Origin: Rhizomys pruinosus | Taxonomy: Eukaryota > Chordata > Mammalia > Rodentia > Spalacidae | Reading direction: 5' to 3' | NCBI GenBank assembly: GCA_009823505.1 | Contig: VZQC01000373.1 | Span: 795,855-859,854 of the forward strand | Length of the DNA stretch: 64,000 nt | Shown: positions 63,276-64,000 of the stretch, piece after piece | How positions within the stretch are numbered: the stretch's first letter is position 1 | How the letters are laid out: each line of letters begins with the position of its first letter | Made by a program: the position numbers and the translations under genes | Notes under the pieces: model-generated | Seen by the model: only the letters and a program-made list of their open reading frames with translations | Told to the model about the DNA's origin: nothing | Databases searched by the model: none

Positions 63276-63465
63276 AGTGCCAAGTGCTCTTGCAGAGGAC
63301 CAGGATTTGATTCCAGCACCCACATGGCAGCTAAGAACCATTTTTAACTCCAATTCCAGGGGAATCTGATGCCCTCTTCTGACCTCTGCAGCACTGCCCA
63401 ACATGGGTGCACAAACCTACATGCAGACAGTACATTCATACACATGAAAATAAAATATAAAAATT
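63276..63465 (+). mobile_element. B2 SINE, 5'-truncated, without internal duplication
   Basis: GTGCTCTTGCAGAGGACCAG, then CCCACATGGCAGCTAAGAAC and CATACACATGAAAATAAAAT. The head and A box are missing. Confidence 0.93.
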
Positions 63466-64000
63466 AAAAAAATCTCTTTAGGTTTAGAGTTGCCTTCAGA
63501 ACAGTGCACCTTCTTACACTTGTCAATGGCTGCCTGTGTAGTCCTACTTCTATGTTGAGTGAAAGACAATAATCCATTGCTGCTATCAGTGCTCTCTTGT
63601 ATTAATTATATGAACTACTTAAAGAGACTTTAGTATTATATTTGTTTCTGAATACACAATAATCCTTTTTACAGTTCCTATGTATATTAGTCAATTAAAG
63701 AAAGCAGTTTTTCCAGTTTTATAAGAGATTACTCCTATAAAAGTCAGCTCTAATTTACAGTTAAAGGATGACTTCATTACCACCCTGTTTTTCTTTGTTC
63801 TATGAAAAAGAGGTAAGGAGGTCTCTCATATTGAAACTGTGCTGCACCTAGAAGGTAAAGTTCATTAGGACTCACTGTAAACAGATGTTACACCTATGGT
63901 CCTCAGAGATGTTTGATGCCTGTAGCAGTCTGAGGCTTTTCCTCCTTTTAGTGTTAAGATGGGTGAACTTCTCTGCTGGTATTTCTTGGTACAACCTACA
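63466..64000. other. unassigned sequence to window end
   Basis: No gene or repeat recognised. Confidence 0.4.

Overview
This window is non-coding mammalian DNA from a rodent. It has no bacterial or phage signal, no splice-consistent host exons, no rRNA or tRNA gene and no CRISPR array. The rodent call rests on many 7SL-derived B1 SINEs, tRNA-derived B2 SINEs with internal pol III boxes, ID/B4-type SINEs, rodent-style LINE-1 (L1) and ERVL/MaLR-type LTR elements. B1 plus B2 points to a muroid-lineage rodent. The B1 and B2 variants differ from the usual mouse and rat forms, but I cannot name the species. Every long ORF I could classify lies in a retroelement; none looks like a host gene.

Layout. 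1-2,415: broken L1 ORF2. 3,020-14,540: unassigned DNA with B1, B2, composite SINEs, microsatellites and old antisense L1 3' UTRs. 15,221-20,150: further SINEs and L1 3' ends, two of them meeting head-to-head at a 39-base assembly gap (19,546-19,584). 20,290-29,960: old L1 fragments in both orientations, MaLR-like LTRs and a nested SINE cluster. 30,100: a single N after a T-run. 30,101-44,235: a large inverted structure. An L1 carrying a B2 and an ERVL-type provirus runs forward (30,101-about 34,342), and the same composite runs in reverse (41,957-37,678), with a 3.3 kb spacer holding ERV pol/dUTPase remnants and an L1 5' fragment. The right-hand L1 continues to its ORF1 and 5' UTR. 44,385-58,220: SINEs, a rearranged L1 (50,549-52,262), small L1 tails and old L1 3' UTRs. 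60,580-62,746: a two-LTR, non-coding ERVL/MaLR-type element on the minus strand, set between two copies of a B1 segment. 62,747-64,000: one truncated B2.

The elements record a series of insertions rather than a pathway. L1 supplied the machinery for B1, B2 and ID copies, many of which keep clear target-site duplications. ERVL-type elements integrated into L1 and B1. Later deletions and inversions rearranged them. All L1 and ERV coding regions seen are broken. The most interesting signals are two tandem stem-loops in the leader of the 60.7-62.7 kb element whose stems differ by two compensatory base-pair changes; the inverted L1-ERV duplication, one arm of which looks like uncorrected long-read sequence; and a 66-bp near-perfect palindrome at 46,449-46,514. 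Family names such as Lx, MLT2, MaLR and RSINE are from recognition by eye and were not checked against a repeat library.
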